64,000 bases of DNA from Ochotona curzoniae (GCF_017591425.1 NW_024467120.1:2604001-2668000), one strand, 5' to 3'. Shown: positions 11,272 to 22,500, counted from the first letter of the stretch. The notes: a model not told the origin generated them from the letters alone. A program made the numbers and translations.

Positions 11272-11940
11272 CCTCTTTGTCCCCTTTTAAATAATAAATT
11301 CTAGTGGTGGCTCTGAGTGCAATAATATGTCAGGTGTATGCAAACACTGAAAGAATATTTGAGTTTTTATTTGGTGTCCAAGTCACAACTTTTTCTATCT
11401 CTTTACTCATCCTACATTTGTAATTTAGATGAATTTTGTCCTAAAAAATGGGGTGAAAATAACCATGTAAAGAGGGTTAAGGGAAACCCCAGAGCACATG
11501 GAACTGTATCATAAACTAATAACAATAATGAAAATAATAATACTAAATATTAGAATGGAAAAAAAGTAACTGAAATTCATTTCTCTGTCTGAAAGCTCAT
11601 AGTGTATTCAGAATGTTGTCAGTGGTCTGGTGTCCCTCTTTTATGGGATGCAGACTGAAAGAAAGTATTTAATTTCTGTAAATTGAAAAAAATTTTCTCC
11701 CTCTTCTAAGGGCAGAGAGAGAGAGCGAGCCAGGGTTCTGCTTGGCAAGTGTTGCTGAGCCTGTACTCTAACCCGGGCATCCCTGAGAGGGGTTCCGGGA
11801 TCTCCAGCAGCAGTTAGCTGTTGTGCTAGATGCACACCCACGCTATTTAATTTCTAGCAAAATAATAAATGTTGCCTGTGCATATTCTTGTAATGGCTCT
11901 GTATGTTTCATTCATAAGCAAATCATTTTCTGTCCTGAAT
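11272..11940. other. AT-rich unique sequence
   Basis: Includes A/T-rich runs (aacaataatgaaaataataatac). I see no L1 sequence between here and the L1-linked SINE, so the missing 3' half of the L1 to the right is not found here. Confidence 0.45.
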
Positions 11941-12254
11941 ATATTTTCATTGCAAAATCAGATACACAGAGAGGAGGAGAGACAGAGAGGAAGATCTTTC
12001 GTCCAATGATTTACTCCCCAAGTGACTGCAATGGCCAGTGCTGTGCTGATCCAAGGCCAGGAGCCAGGAACTTCCTCCAGGTCTCCCATGCAGGTGCAGG
12101 TACCAAGGCCTTGGGCTGTCCTCGACTGCTTTCCCAGGCCACAAGCAGGGAGCTGGATGGGAAGTGGAGCTGCTGGGATTAGAACCAGCACCCATATGGG
12201 AGCTTGGCATGAGCAAGGTGAGGACTTTAGCTGCTAGGCCACCGTGCGGGGCCC
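11941..12254 (-). mobile_element. C-type SINE abutting an L1
   Basis: Full-length antisense copy (tttcattgcaaaatcagatacacagag ... ggccaccgtgcggggccc). Its head touches L1 ORF2 sequence at about 12255. The bases outside each end do not match (left gtcctgaatata, right acctttctaatt), so no target duplication is seen. Confidence 0.9.
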
Positions 12255-12255
12255 A

Positions 12256-13130
12256 CCTTTCTAATTTCTTAAGATAAGTATTGATTGAGATGAACTTTCC
12301 TCTTAGCACTGCCTTGATTGTGTGCCATAAGTTTTGATTATGTTGTGCTGATTCCTTTATTTGTTTCAAGCAATTTTTAACTTTTTCCTTTGATCTCCTC
12401 TCTAATCCACTGCTGATTTATTAACATATTATTCATCTCCGTGTGTTTGCAAGTCTTCTTGGGTGTTTTTACTTCTTGGTGTCTAACTTCACTCCTTTAT
12501 GGTCTCAATATGCAAGGTAGAATTTCAATTTTTAAAAAATTTGCTGAGGCTTGTTTTGTGGCCTGTTTACATGGTCAATTCTGGAGAAGGTTCCATGTAC
12601 TGGTGAAAAAAGTATATTCTCTATCTGTAGGATGAAAAGTTCGATAGATGTCAACTGAGTCCGTTTGCTCTAGAGTTTGGGCGAGTTCTGTTTTTTCTTC
12701 ACTGAGTTTGTTTTTTTTTTTAATCTGTCCATTGATATATTGATTGATTTGCAGTCTATTTCTCCCTTTAAGTCCATTAGTGTTTGTTTCACGTAGCTAG
12801 GTGCCTTGTCATTTGCACATATATATTTATTATGGTGATCTCTTTTTGCTGCGTGGATCCCTCGTTCATTATATGGTTATCCTTCTTCATCTCTTTTAAT
12901 GCTTTTCACATCAATGCCTATATCATCTAAGAATGGCTACCACTGCCTGTTTTTCTTTTCCATTTGCTTGTAATATCTTTTTCCATCTTTTCACTTTCAG
13001 TTTCCTCTGATCTTTGTTAGTGAGATGTGTCTCCTGCAGGCAGCAGATAGATGGGTTGTTTTGTGAGGCAGTCCTCTGATCTATGGCGTTTGATTGGTGG
13101 ATTTAAACCATTTGCATTCAGCGTTCATAC
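12256..13130 (-). pseudogene. L1 ORF2 N-terminal remnant (endonuclease region)
   Basis: The first roughly 290 codons of L1 ORF2, which carry the APE-like endonuclease that nicks target DNA. The minus translation at the left end includes NLWHTIKAVLRGKFISIN, clearly the counterpart of the L1 ORF2 stretch NLWDAFKAVCRGKF. The rightmost part (about 13090-13130) corresponds to the N-terminal LNINGLN-PIKRHR region. It ends before the reverse transcriptase. Several stops and frameshifts; not functional. Confidence 0.82.
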
Positions 13131-13179
13131 GGATAGGTGGCAGTTTGGTTCGGCCATCTTAGCAATGTGGTGTTCTTCG

Positions 13180-14440
13180 GTTGAGTGTTCTGGCCTTTCA
13201 GTGGGATGTGCTCCACAGATGCCTGTGGCTTTGGCAGCTGCTGTTCCTTCTCTTTACTAGAACATCTTTGAGAACTAGTTGTAGGGCTGGTTTGGAGGAC
13301 ACAAATTCTTGGGAGTTTTCCTTTATTGTGGAAGAATTTTATTTCATTTTCAAAGACAAAGGGGAGCTTTGCAAGATACGTTATTCTGGGCTGAAAAAAA
13401 TTTTCCCTTTTAGAGTCTGGAATGTGTCACTATTCTCTCCTGGCCTGCAGCGTTTCCTCTGAGATGTCAGCTGTGAGTTTGATTGGGGTTCCTGTATAGG
13501 TCACTTGATTTTTTTCACGTTCACTTTTAAGGATTTTTTTCCTTACGTTCAACTGAGGAGAGCTTGTTATCATGTGTCTCGGTGAAACTTGCTTTTGTCA
13601 ACCCTTTTGGGAGTCCTGTGCCCCTCCTGGATGTTGTTTCCCAATTCTTTCTTTAGATTAGGTAAGTTTTTGTGTATTATTTCATTGAATACACCTTTTT
13701 TTTTGTTTTTAAGATTTAGTTATTTCTATTGGAAAGGCAGATATACTGAGAGAAGGAGAGAGAGGAAGATTTTCTGTCTAGTGGTTCACTCCTCAAGTGG
13801 TCGCAGTGGCTGAAGCTGAGCCATACCGAAGGCAGCAGCCTTTTCCGAGTTTCCCACTTGGGTGCAGGATCCCAAATCCTTGGGCCGTCCTCAACTAATT
13901 TCCCAGGCCACAAACAGGGAGCTGGATGGGAAGTGGGGTTGCCCAGATTAGATCACATATGGGATCCCAGCACATTCAAGGCAGAGAGAGACTTTAACCA
14001 CTACGTTATTGCAGTGGGCCTCATTGAATATGCTTTTAATCCCAATTGCTCCTTCTCTGCCTTCTGGAATTCCCATAAATCTTATGTTGGGCCTTTTAAT
14101 TGTATCTTTTAATGCCTGGATATTTTTCTTTAGCTTGGGCTAGCTATGTTTCCAGCTTTTTGTTTGTGTCTCCCTGGTGACAGGAAATATCTTCCAAATC
14201 TAATATTCTTTCTTCTGCTCATTCATTCTATTTTTTAGACTCTCCACTCTACTTTTAATTTGCTCCACTGTTTTCTTAACTTGTGAAATGTCAGCTTTCA
14301 TTTGATTCATTTCCTGTGTAACAAATTCTTTAAATTCTTTGAACTGTTATATTATGTGCTTCTCATTGTTGGTCAGACGCTTTATAATTAGTTTTCTGAA
14401 TTCTCTGTCTCTTTTGCTCCTTTACTGGGGAGTCTTCAGT
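13180..14440 (-). pseudogene. L1 ORF1 remnant
   Basis: L1 ORF1 encodes the RNA-binding chaperone that coats L1 RNA. The antisense text 'catgtgtctcggtgaaact' (near 13573) aligns with the conserved RHIIVRFT region. 'attttatttcattttcaaagacaaaggggagctttgcaagatacg' (near 13340) aligns with the C-terminal part. Subtracting the SINE at 13692-14020 leaves about 930 bp, near the roughly 1 kb normal length. It is disrupted by the SINE and stops. End positions are estimates. Confidence 0.75.
13692..14020 (-). mobile_element. C-type SINE inserted in L1 ORF1
   Basis: Antisense copy from ttttttttgtttttaagatttagttatttc to ccactacgttattgcagtgggcc. TCATTGAATA is duplicated exactly at 13682-13691 and 14021-14030, and L1 ORF1 resumes on both sides. 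It inserted after the L1. Confidence 0.93.
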
Positions 14441-15216
14441 AACATTCATTGTGGCTCTATCTGTTGTTTTAACTTTTGACATTTTAATCCCGTTTGGTGT
14501 ATTTTTCTCCTTAGTGCAGTTTTCTAAGATGTATTACCTACAGGTCTACAAGTCAGTTTTTATGTTCAGTATGTGTGCTGTTGAAGCGAACACCAGTTTT
14601 TATGTTCATTCAGTGTCCTGGGTTAGGAAGACACCAGCTGTCTCAGATAACTAGTTTATCGGTGGCAATGTTCTTGTCTGAACACACAAGATGGCACCCA
14701 GTGGAGCACTGGGATGCAAAGCTGGTGCTGTCCTCCCCGTAAGATCATCCAGTTGTGACTAGCTGGAAATGTCCCCACTCTGGTGTTTGATCCCTGTGCT
14801 GCTAGCTCTGACCCGCCACCAGTCTGCCCTGCGGAGTCCGCAGCTCCCTTTCCATTTGTTCCTGGGCCAAAGTATTCTGCAGGATTGGTAGGTCCCAGCC
14901 TGCCTTCACCTCCCCAGCTCCCCGTGCGAACCCAAGCTCCCACCTGGCTGCTGCACGGGCTGATCTGTGGCTGCATCTGGATCCCTGGTTGTCCCCGGAG
15001 TCCAGATCACAGCTCACCGGTGGCTGGTGGATTTTCTGTTCCCTGTAACACTGCTCTCGCCCCTTCCCTGTGTCCAGGGGTTCTCCAGGTACCTCCTTGT
15101 TGACTTTTGATCCCTATTTTTTTCTGTAATCTGTTCTCTGTTCTTTACCCTAATAATTCTCCATCATCTCAAACATGTCTGCACCCTTTGCCGCCATCTT
15201 AATTCTCTTATTTTTT
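14440..15216 (-). promoter_or_regulatory. L1 5' UTR / internal promoter remnant
   Basis: GC-richer than the flanks. The plus strand ends 'tgcaccctttgccgccatcttaattctc', so the minus strand starts with AAGATGGCGGC at 15200-15190. That is the YY1-type motif placed at the start of L1 5' UTRs, where it positions transcription. Other CpG-bearing segments (gcggagtccgcagctcc) remain. The exact left limit is estimated. Confidence 0.6.
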
Positions 15217-15389
15217 TATTCTTGGCAGTTGGGCACTTGTAGCATGCTGTTTAATGAAATTTTGGGATTAATTTTCTTTGAAGCTTTTCCTGGCAAAGAG
15301 AGCAAGTCAGTGTAAGCAACACTCCTCTATTCTCTGCATATCTTACAACTTTGGGTTACTTTTATAAAGTAAGGTTTAGATTCTTTAAG

Positions 15390-15715
15390 GCTTTATTTTT
15401 ACTTGCATCAAAATTGGAGGGACAGAGAGCAACTTGGGGATCTTCTGTCTACTTGTTCACTCCTAAATGTCTCCAGGCTGACTCCATTTGTCTAGTGGCA
15501 TGTGCTCAAGTACTTGAGCCAGCTCCTGTTGGGCTGGCCAAAGGCTGGAACCAGGAACTTCTTTTAGTCTCTCATGTCAGTATATGGCCCAAACACTTGA
15601 GCCATCTTCTGCTGTTATTCCAGACACATTAGAAGTATCTGAATTGGAAGCGAAGCATACCCATGTGGAATGCTGGCATTACATGTCGTAGCTTGACTGG
15701 TTCTGCCACATCAAT
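15390..15715 (-). mobile_element. Old SINE
   Basis: Diverged antisense copy: 'ggggatcttctgtctacttgttcactcc', 'ggaaccaggaacttcttttagtctctcatg', 'cacttgagccatcttctgctgttattccag', 'catacccatgtggaatgctggcatt'. No target duplication found. Confidence 0.6.
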
Positions 15716-15905
15716 GGTCCCTCCACAGTGTCTGTTTGTCACTCTGTTGGAGATTGGGGTGGTGTGGGAATCTTGGTAATGTGCAAACTGACAGCTGTTT
15801 GCAAATTTGAACAGCTACAGTTTTTAAATTGTTTTACAGCTACAGTTTTTTCTCTTAACTACTTGAAACTATGTGTCTGAAGGCCTGGTCAAAAGTATAT
15901 TGTAG

Positions 15906-16238
15906 GGCCTGGCACCATAGCGTAATGGTTAAGGTCCTCGCCTTGAACAACCCAGGATCTTGTATGGGCGCCGGTTCTAATCCTGGCAGCTCCACTTCCC
16001 ATCCTTCTCCCTGCTTTTGGCCTGGGAAAGTGGTCGAGGACGGCCCAAAGCTTTGGGACCCTGCACCTGCATGGGATACCTGGAAAGAAGTTCCTGCCTC
16101 CTGGCCTTGGATCAGCCCCGCACTGGCCTTTGTGGTCACTTGGGGAGTGAATCACTGAACGGAAGATCTTCCTCTCTGTGTCTCCTCCTCTCTGTACATC
16201 TGCCTTTCCAAGAAAATAAAATAAATCTTTAAGAAATA
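15906..16238 (+). mobile_element. Young C-type SINE, sense on plus
   Basis: Full-length: head GGGCCTGGCACCATAGCGTAATGGTTAAGG..., then box B GGTTCTAATCC at 15973-15983, GGAAGATCTTCCTCTCTGTG and the tail AATAAAATAAATCTTT. TATATTGTAG is duplicated at 15896-15905 and 16239-16248 (TATATTGTAGGG if the three leading Gs are shared). Both polymerase III promoter boxes can be read. Confidence 0.94.
15973..15983 (+). promoter_or_regulatory. Polymerase III box B of the SINE
   Basis: GGTTCTAATCC matches the tRNA box B consensus GGTTCRANYCC at all positions but one, as expected for a tRNA-derived SINE promoter. A-box-like sequence (TAGCGTAATGG) lies about 55 bp upstream. Confidence 0.7.
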
Positions 16239-16250
16239 TATATTGTAGGG

Positions 16251-16873
16251 AAAGATGTGTAATTTTGTGTGACAGAAGTACCTGGGATCAAAAAGAGCCT
16301 TCCTACCCTGATTGTGTCATTTCAGCTGCATTCCAAAAACTCATGTGGACCTGCAAGCCTGCTCATCTCCGCTTTCTCTGAGATAGGCCCGGTCTGGTTG
16401 CATTCAGAATAAAAAGTTACCCAGAATTCCTGAGCCTCAGTGGCCTTCTATAACGATTTGCAACCTGGAGAATAATGATAACATTTGAAGTTACAGCCTG
16501 CTCATTTTACATACTGCCTGGTTCAAATTGTGAACGAACCTGTCTGAGTAGAATGTATGATGACATCATGCTGGCACTGCTGTTAGTTATGAGTTTTGTC
16601 CTTGCTTCTGTGTGTATGTCTAAAGCCTAAGTACACTGTTTATCTTGGAGTCTTAAAGGAATTACGCGAATCAATAATCACATGGACTGTGGTTTTGCAG
16701 AAATACATTCTGAATTAAAAAATAGTTTTTGTAAGGGAAGGTTAGGCTTGTGTAGGCTGAATCACTGAGCTGTCAGTTGTCAGTGTCTAAGTAGTGAGTA
16801 AATTTTGGTAGCTGGGAAACAGTGTGAAAAGTCTGGGTATGAAAGTACTAGTTAAGATTGATATCATTTTTAA
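16251..16873. other. Unique sequence, no gene seen
   Basis: No repeat or gene recognised. Confidence 0.45.
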
Positions 16874-17195
16874 AAAAGATTCATTTATTTTTATTGGAAA
16901 GGCAGATTTATAGAGAGCAGGAGAGACAGAGAAAAAGATCTTTGACCTACTGAATGATTCACTCTTCAAGTGGCCGCAGTGGCCAGAGCTGAGCCAATCT
17001 GAAGCCAGGAACCGGGAGCCTCCTTCAGGTTTCCTATGCGTCTGCCGAGTTCCAAGGTCTTGGGCCATCCTCTGGGGCTTTCCCAGGCCATGAACAGGGA
17101 GCTGGATGGGAAGTGGAGCAGTGGGGTATGATCTCAGTGGGATCCTGGCATATGAATGCATGGATTTAGCCACTGAGCCATTGTACTGGGTCAGA
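16874..17195 (-). mobile_element. C-type SINE
   Basis: Full-length antisense copy from aaaaaagattcatttatttttattgg to ccactgagccattgtactgggtc. Moderately diverged. No clear target duplication. Confidence 0.88.
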
Positions 17196-17788
17196 CAGAT
17201 TATTTCATGACAACCTGTATACCTGCAGGCAAATTTTACAACATTATGTAGGATACTGGGTTTTCAGTTACTGTGCCCAAAATAGTTACCATTATTTATA
17301 TTCTAGATTATAAATATTCCAAAGGAGTTGTTTGAGTTGGGACATATATAGAGGAAATATGAATAGAGTGTGGTCCAAATCAACAAAATGGAGCATTTGC
17401 TCTTACTCACTTAAACCAGGAAAACGACAGCATCTTCCTTTTCTCCTGAGCTTTGGTGCATTTATAAGCACATTAGTCATGGATCTTTCATTTTCTGTTA
17501 CGAGTTCAGCAACGTTTTGATTTGAAATCAGTCATCACTGTGCTCCTTAGATGTTTGCTGAAATTCGTTCATATTTTTCCTGGTTTTCTCACCCAGGTTT
17601 TTTTCTGACTTTCTGGAAATGGCATTCATTGGCTACAGAGGCTCTGCATATCAGACCTTAATGAGCAATTTCCATCCACCTCCCGTTGTGTGGACAAAAC
17701 ATTAGGTGGCTATCATTGGACGGATTTTATTTCTTTTATGGGATTAATGCCACTGGCTGCAAGTTCTTAAAAAGTTATGTGGGATGAT
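17196..17788. other. Unique AT-rich sequence
   Basis: No repeat or gene recognised. The 62-codon plus frame at 17332-17520 has no feature I can name. Confidence 0.45.
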
Positions 17789-17968
17789 TTTTTTTTTAAT
17801 TTATTTATTTTTAGTGGAAAATCAGATACAGAGAGGAGGAGAAACAGAAAGATCTTCCATGTGATGATTCACTCCCCAAGTGACTGCAATGGCTAAAGCT
17901 GTGCTGATCTGAAGCCAGGAGCCAGGAGCTACTTCTGGTTGCAGGGTCCCAAAGCTTTGGGCCATCTT
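17789..17968 (-). mobile_element. 5'-truncated C-type SINE
   Basis: Antisense tail and body only, ending at 'gggtcccaaagctttgggccatc' before a T run. The head and both polymerase III boxes are missing. Confidence 0.85.
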
Positions 17969-18915
17969 TTTTTTTTCATTCACCTGGGTGACCCCTGGCT
18001 GTAATGTTAATAATAGGTACTATTGAATCCAGAAATGAATGCAGGGCAGTTTTCCTGGTTAACAGTGGTTGGCCTGTGAGGATTAAAGGTAATGAATAGT
18101 ACAGGTCAAGTGCTTGCCAGCGGTTCCGCAGGTGATTGATACTGGTCACGCTTGATCCTGAGTCTCCATCACCCATCGAAGGTTCAGGGCTGCGGAGCTT
18201 CACATGAGCTGCCCTTGGCACTGCCTAACCTTTGGCTGGTTTCTTCCTTCTGTGTCTTGAGTTGCGGTACAGAGAGAGTGGCATTTGCTGATCATTCTTG
18301 GTTAGAACCTGGGTAGATTTACCTGCGCTTTGGGCTAACATCCCACAGAGGTCAGAATTGAGCCTTTAGAGGACGCTACCCCCTCCTCAGCCTCTCCCAG
18401 TTTGCCAATTTGCAGACACTGAAAAGAAGCCAACTCCGGGGTACAGCCCAGTCTGCACTGGTCTGAGGGGCCCCCAAGGAATGGGGCTTTTCTTTGGACC
18501 TTTTACCCCTAACCCTTTAATCATCTCTTTTAAAAAAGCCAGTAGGTATTTATAGAATGCTCCCTGGTAGATTAGGGAAAGCCCACCTGCCGTGGGCTCC
18601 GTGGCTCTTCAGCATCTCTGTCAGGCATACAGGTGAAGCTGGCAGTTGATGGGCTGCTTAGTTGGTTTTCCCCTCAGAGCCTGGAGGTGTGTCTGCTGCT
18701 GATGGGCATGGGCCAGTTGCAGGCTTATTGAAGTACAACCTCTGGATACGGTGAAGGGTGGCCTAGCAAGTGTTCTCAGCATGTGGTACCCTCTCTCAGC
18801 CCCTGTGTTCTCAGCTGGTTGAAACCTGTTTTGGGATCATCACTATCAAATTTCCCCTTGTCAGTGACAAGCTGGAGGGATGCTGACTACGATCATGTAC
18901 AATCCTACAAACCTG
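17969..18915. other. Unique sequence, no gene seen
   Basis: Somewhat GC-richer than nearby unique DNA (18350-18800), with ordinary open frames (81 codons, minus 17976-18221) that I cannot assign. Confidence 0.45.
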
Positions 18916-19212
18916 TTTTTTTTATTTAAATTTTTTTTATTGGAAAGTCAGATATACATTGAGGAGGAGAGACAGAGAGGAAGATCTTCTGTCAGATAAT
19001 TCACCCCTGCCAATTTGAAGCCAGGAGCCAGGGACTTCCTCCAGGTCTCCCACACGGGTGCAGGGTCCCAAAGCATTGGGCCTTCCTCGACTGCCTTCCC
19101 AGGCCACAAGCAGGGAGCTCGATGGCAGGTAGGCCTGCCAGGATTAGAACCAGCGTGCATATGGGATCCAGGCGCATTCAAGGCGAGGACTTTAGCCACT
19201 GCGCCGGGCCCC
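18916..19212 (-). mobile_element. C-type SINE
   Basis: Antisense copy near consensus, ending cactgcgccgggcccc. It lacks the 'gtgaccgcaatggccagagctgagcc' section, replaced by a short join (ttcacccctgccaatttgaagcc), so it carries a small internal deletion. Confidence 0.9.
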
Positions 19213-19319
19213 TTCCTGGTTTTTTTTTTTGTTTGTTTATTTGTTTGTTGGTGTCTTGTGCTTTATTCCAAGCCTGAGGCTTTGTTGGATCATCTTGCCT
19301 TGGGCTTGACTTTTCTTTG

Positions 19320-19615
19320 CTTTTCTTCTATTTATTTGAAAGGTAGAGTGACCTGGCAGTGCAGTGTGTCGGGTTGGGCTCAGGCTGGTGGTAGAGACCG
19401 TTCCCATCTGCTGGGTCACTTCCACAACAGCCAGCTCATGCTGGGATCCCAGGCCTGCTGTCCCATGTGGTTGTGCATCATTTGTTGCTTTTTAACGGAT
19501 GTGTAACCAGGATGCTGTGGTTTCAAGGGGGGAACTGGGACTAGAAGCCAGGCTGTCCAAATGGAACTTGAACCTGCAAAGTGGGTTCTTAACTGTCGCA
19601 CTGCTGCACCCCCTC
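19320..19615 (-). mobile_element. Old SINE
   Basis: Antisense remnants 'tatttgaaaggtagagtgacctggcag', 'ggtcacttccacaacagccagc' and 'ggaactgggactagaagccagg' ending 'cgcactgctgcacccc'. This is an older lagomorph SINE with a Ctttgaaaggtag tail. A possible further piece lies at 19800-19890. Confidence 0.5.
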
Positions 19616-20017
19616 CTGGAGAAGCTTGCTTTCCTGCAGGCAGCAGACAAGGCTGTGCTGAGGATGTTGTCTTGTCTTGTTGGCAGTGTTGCAAAGAATA
19701 ACTTAGGGATGTCTTGAAAATTAGTGTTAACTAGTCATACTGAGCATTGCACCCTTGGCGTGAAGTAACACAGAAGTTCCTATTTAGAGAGCTACTCAAT
19801 TCTGGTCCGACCCTTGGAGGAGGGGTTCAGATGGAGTTTAGCACCTGCCAAAGTGTTGATTAGCCAGTTGAGCCACTGATTTGGCCCCCTACAACCTAGT
19901 TTTGTATCAAATTTTATTACATTGAGCTTTAATATTAGAAGTGGATGCTTAGTGTATTACACCACACAGCGCCAACCCTTTTGGTAGTTCATTTTTTTTT
20001 TTCCTGTCCTTAATTCT

Positions 20018-21660
20018 TTTTTTTTTCATTTTTAAATTATATTTTTGACAATCTTTACATAGTTAATTGGGGTAGAAATGTTCAGGGGCTATAGGAAAGT
20101 GGGTAGGACTATTATTTCTATATTGTTTCCTTCATTTATCTGAGGTAAAGGGGGATATTGAGGGAGAAGCCCCACCCAGTTTCCCACCCACCTCTGGTCC
20201 TGGATGCGGGGCATGTTCCGAGATTCTTTTTTTTTTTTTTTTTAAAGATTTATTTATTTATTGGAAAGTCAGGTATACAGAGAGGAAGATCTTCCGTCCG
20301 ATGATTCACTCCCCAAGTGAGCACAACGGCCGATGCTATGAGGCCAGGATCCAGGAACTTCCTCCAGGTCTAACACATGGGTGCAGGGTCCCAAGCCTTT
20401 GGGCCGTCCTCGACTGCTTTCCCAGGTCAGAAGCAGGGAGCTGGATGGGAAGTGGAGCTGCCAGGATTAGAAGCAGTGCCCATATGGGATCCTAGCACAT
20501 TCAAGGTGAGGACTTTATCCGCTAGGCCACGCCTCCATGTCCATGCTCTGAGATTCTTGCTGAAGTGGTTTTGATAGTTCACCAGTTATGAATCATTGCC
20601 AGTCCCGTCATTCCAAGCATGACAAGGTCGTTGAAGAATCCACTGATTGACATAGTCCATCGTAGAGTTTCCATTTGCCTAGTATTTCGCTGCCAACATA
20701 TAGCTGAGGTGGTTGATTGACTTGTTCTATCTCTGTCTTTTCTTGGTTAGGGTTCCAAGTCTGCCATTTCAATTGGCAGTTCCCCAAAGAAACTTTGAGG
20801 TGTTCTCAGATGATTCTTGTATGTACTAGCGAGTACAGGGCCCGGCACAGTCCATCGCCCCAATCAGCTGGTGGTTGCAGTTGCTGGGTTGGTTCTGTTT
20901 TCCGTCCCGACTTCCACTCTCACCAATGGGTGTTGCAGTCCAGCCTGGCTCTGCCCAGCACACACTCGGCCCTCACATAAACCAGTGGGAGCTGCAGCCT
21001 AGTTGGAGCGACCCACAATAACCCCCACCAGGCCCGCCCCCTACCCTGGTTGCCAGTATGTGTAGTAGACCAGTCCAGTCTGCCCCACACCCCATTTGGC
21101 TCTCGTACATGTCAATGGGTATTAAAACTTGGTTCTGTTTAACCAGCTCAACTATCCAACCCCCTTGGATGTTGTTAGGTTCCTCTTTGTGTAGCCACCC
21201 CTTCCTCTGTCGTAGTTTTTGTGCCCTCCCGTGGAAGTGGTAACCCAAGAGGGAGGAGTCCAGTATTTCCCTCCCAGGACTCTCTCACTACAGGATTATG
21301 CTCTCTCCAGGTGGTTCTGTGGTTTGACTTGACAGAATTAGCCCCCAGTGCCAGCTTCTGCCAGCTGATGCTGCGGCTAAGCCCAAACAACCCTCACCCA
21401 CTCTATTTTTGTTTGCACCAGTAGGAATAATCAGCCCAGCCTGGCTTTTCCCTGATCTAGCTCACATGAGGCGTAAAGGCATTGTAGCCCTGCTTGGTCT
21501 GGTCTGCCCCATCCCAGATCACGCTCTCCAGTGGGAGTAGCTGTCCAGCAAAGGAACTCCTCCCCCCTTATTCCCCTACTGGCTCTGCCACCTCCCTTCC
21601 TGGTTCTCACGTGTGCTGGTTCGTTTTGGTAGTTCCTTTTATAGGTGATGAAAGCATCCA
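20018..21660 (-). mobile_element. LINE-like 3' element, copy A
   Basis: On plus it starts with T-rich sequence and 'acaatctttacatagttaattgggg', then GGCTATAGGAAAGTGG at 20087-20102, about 700 bp of non-repetitive sequence, an anchor 'ttccccaaagaaac' (about 20782), and from 20840 a GC-rich stretch with repeated units (caccaatgggtgttgcagtccagcctgg; accagtgggagctgcagcctag; cagtgggagtagctgtcc). Read on minus it ends in an A-rich tail, as a 5'-truncated non-LTR retrotransposon would. No ORF2 is visible. It is broken by the SINE at 20229-20541. Assigning it to a lagomorph L1 3' UTR is inference; the right boundary is approximate. Confidence 0.6.
20229..20541 (-). mobile_element. Young C-type SINE inside copy A
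   Basis: Antisense copy near consensus. The flanks CATGTTCCGAGATTCTT (20212-20228) and CATGCTCTGAGATTCTT (20542-20558) form a 17 bp target duplication with two differences. The head is slightly altered (ccacgcctc). Confidence 0.92.
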
Positions 21661-21789
21661 CATGACTGCGCTATGTCCAGGGCTAGAGTGGATAGGGAGA
21701 GGCAAGGGGGGAGAGGGTTGTTTTTGCTTTGACATTGTCAGTGGTGAGAGAGAGCATTCCTTCCTGTTGCCTGGCTTCTGGCGAGCAGT

Positions 21790-21965
21790 CTAGGCTTTGG
21801 CAGGATGAACACAGGAACCAGGAGCTCACCCACGTCTCCCACTTGGGGCCAGGGAGCCAGGGATTTGGGCCATCTGTCACTGCTGCCCTGCCGTGGATTA
21901 AAAGGGAGTCAGGAGTGGAGAAGCTGGGACTTGAACTTCTGAACAGATATGGGAAGGCTTTTCAG
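21790..21965 (-). mobile_element. Old SINE fragment
   Basis: 'ggaaccaggagctcacccacgtctcccacttgggg', 'ggatttgggccatctgtcactgctgccc' and 'gagaagctgggacttgaac' show an antisense body of a diverged SINE. Ends are unclear. Confidence 0.5.
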
Positions 21966-22289
21966 TAGAGGAAAGAAGAGCAGTGTATAAGGAAACTAGG
22001 ATCAAAACAATCAGGGTCAATAGAACAGAGAACAAAGGGAAGCTGAAGGGAAATCAAGGGGCCTTCCTCCTGACCCAAGCCTTATCCTTGGAGGTTGAAG
22101 GATAGAATTTCTTGGTTTTGTTTTTGAATGCTTCCTGATTAGTATTTACACTCAAACTTTAACAAATTCCTTGGAACTCTGGGGTAAGAGGTGGTAGCTT
22201 CTGGATAAAAGACATGTATTTTACCCACTGGGAATCTGATGTATTTTTACAACTTGAGCTTTTGGAAGTGGTTCATCATATTTTCCTCT

Positions 22290-22500
22290 TTTAAAAAATG
22301 TGTAAGGTTTTCATTTTATTTGGAGGGCAAACACACACACTCAGATTTCTCTAGATTTACTTTCTAAATGTCAGCTGCAGCTCGGAGCATGGAACCCAAG
22401 CCATGCAAGAACCTAAGTGGTTTTACCAAAGTGTACATTGTTAGCAGGAAACTGGGATTCAAAGTGGAGCCAGGTCTCTTGCTATGCAGGAGCCTTCCGT
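22290..22500 (-). mobile_element. Old SINE fragment
   Basis: 'ttttcattttatttggagggcaaacacacacactcag' then 'aggaaactgggattcaaagtggagccagg'. This has the pattern of an older antisense SINE. Confidence 0.4.

Larger units (their letters stand above)
12255..15216 (-). mobile_element. L1 retrotransposon, 5' UTR to early ORF2
   Basis: Read on minus this is the 5' part of an L1. The 5' end carries AAGATGGCGGC (minus of 15190-15200), a GC-rich 5' UTR runs to about 14440, then ORF1, then about 290 codons of ORF2. The element stops abruptly at 12255 where a SINE begins; reverse transcriptase and 3' UTR are missing. This is the reverse of the usual 5' truncation. A 329 bp SINE lies within ORF1 and accounts for some of the length. 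Frames are broken, so it cannot move by itself. Confidence 0.88.

Noticed and set aside
11947..12369. 140-codon minus frame as a possible gene
   Set aside because: It is a fusion of L1 ORF2 residues with translated SINE; not a gene.
14783..15103. 106-codon plus open frame in GC-rich DNA
   Set aside because: It is the antisense of the L1 5' UTR.
11883..15224. TATTCTTG at both 11883-11890 and 15217-15224 as target duplication of an L1-SINE chimera
   Set aside because: Only 8 bp, and the left copy is about 50 bp outside the SINE tail with no A-rich sequence between; chance is likely.
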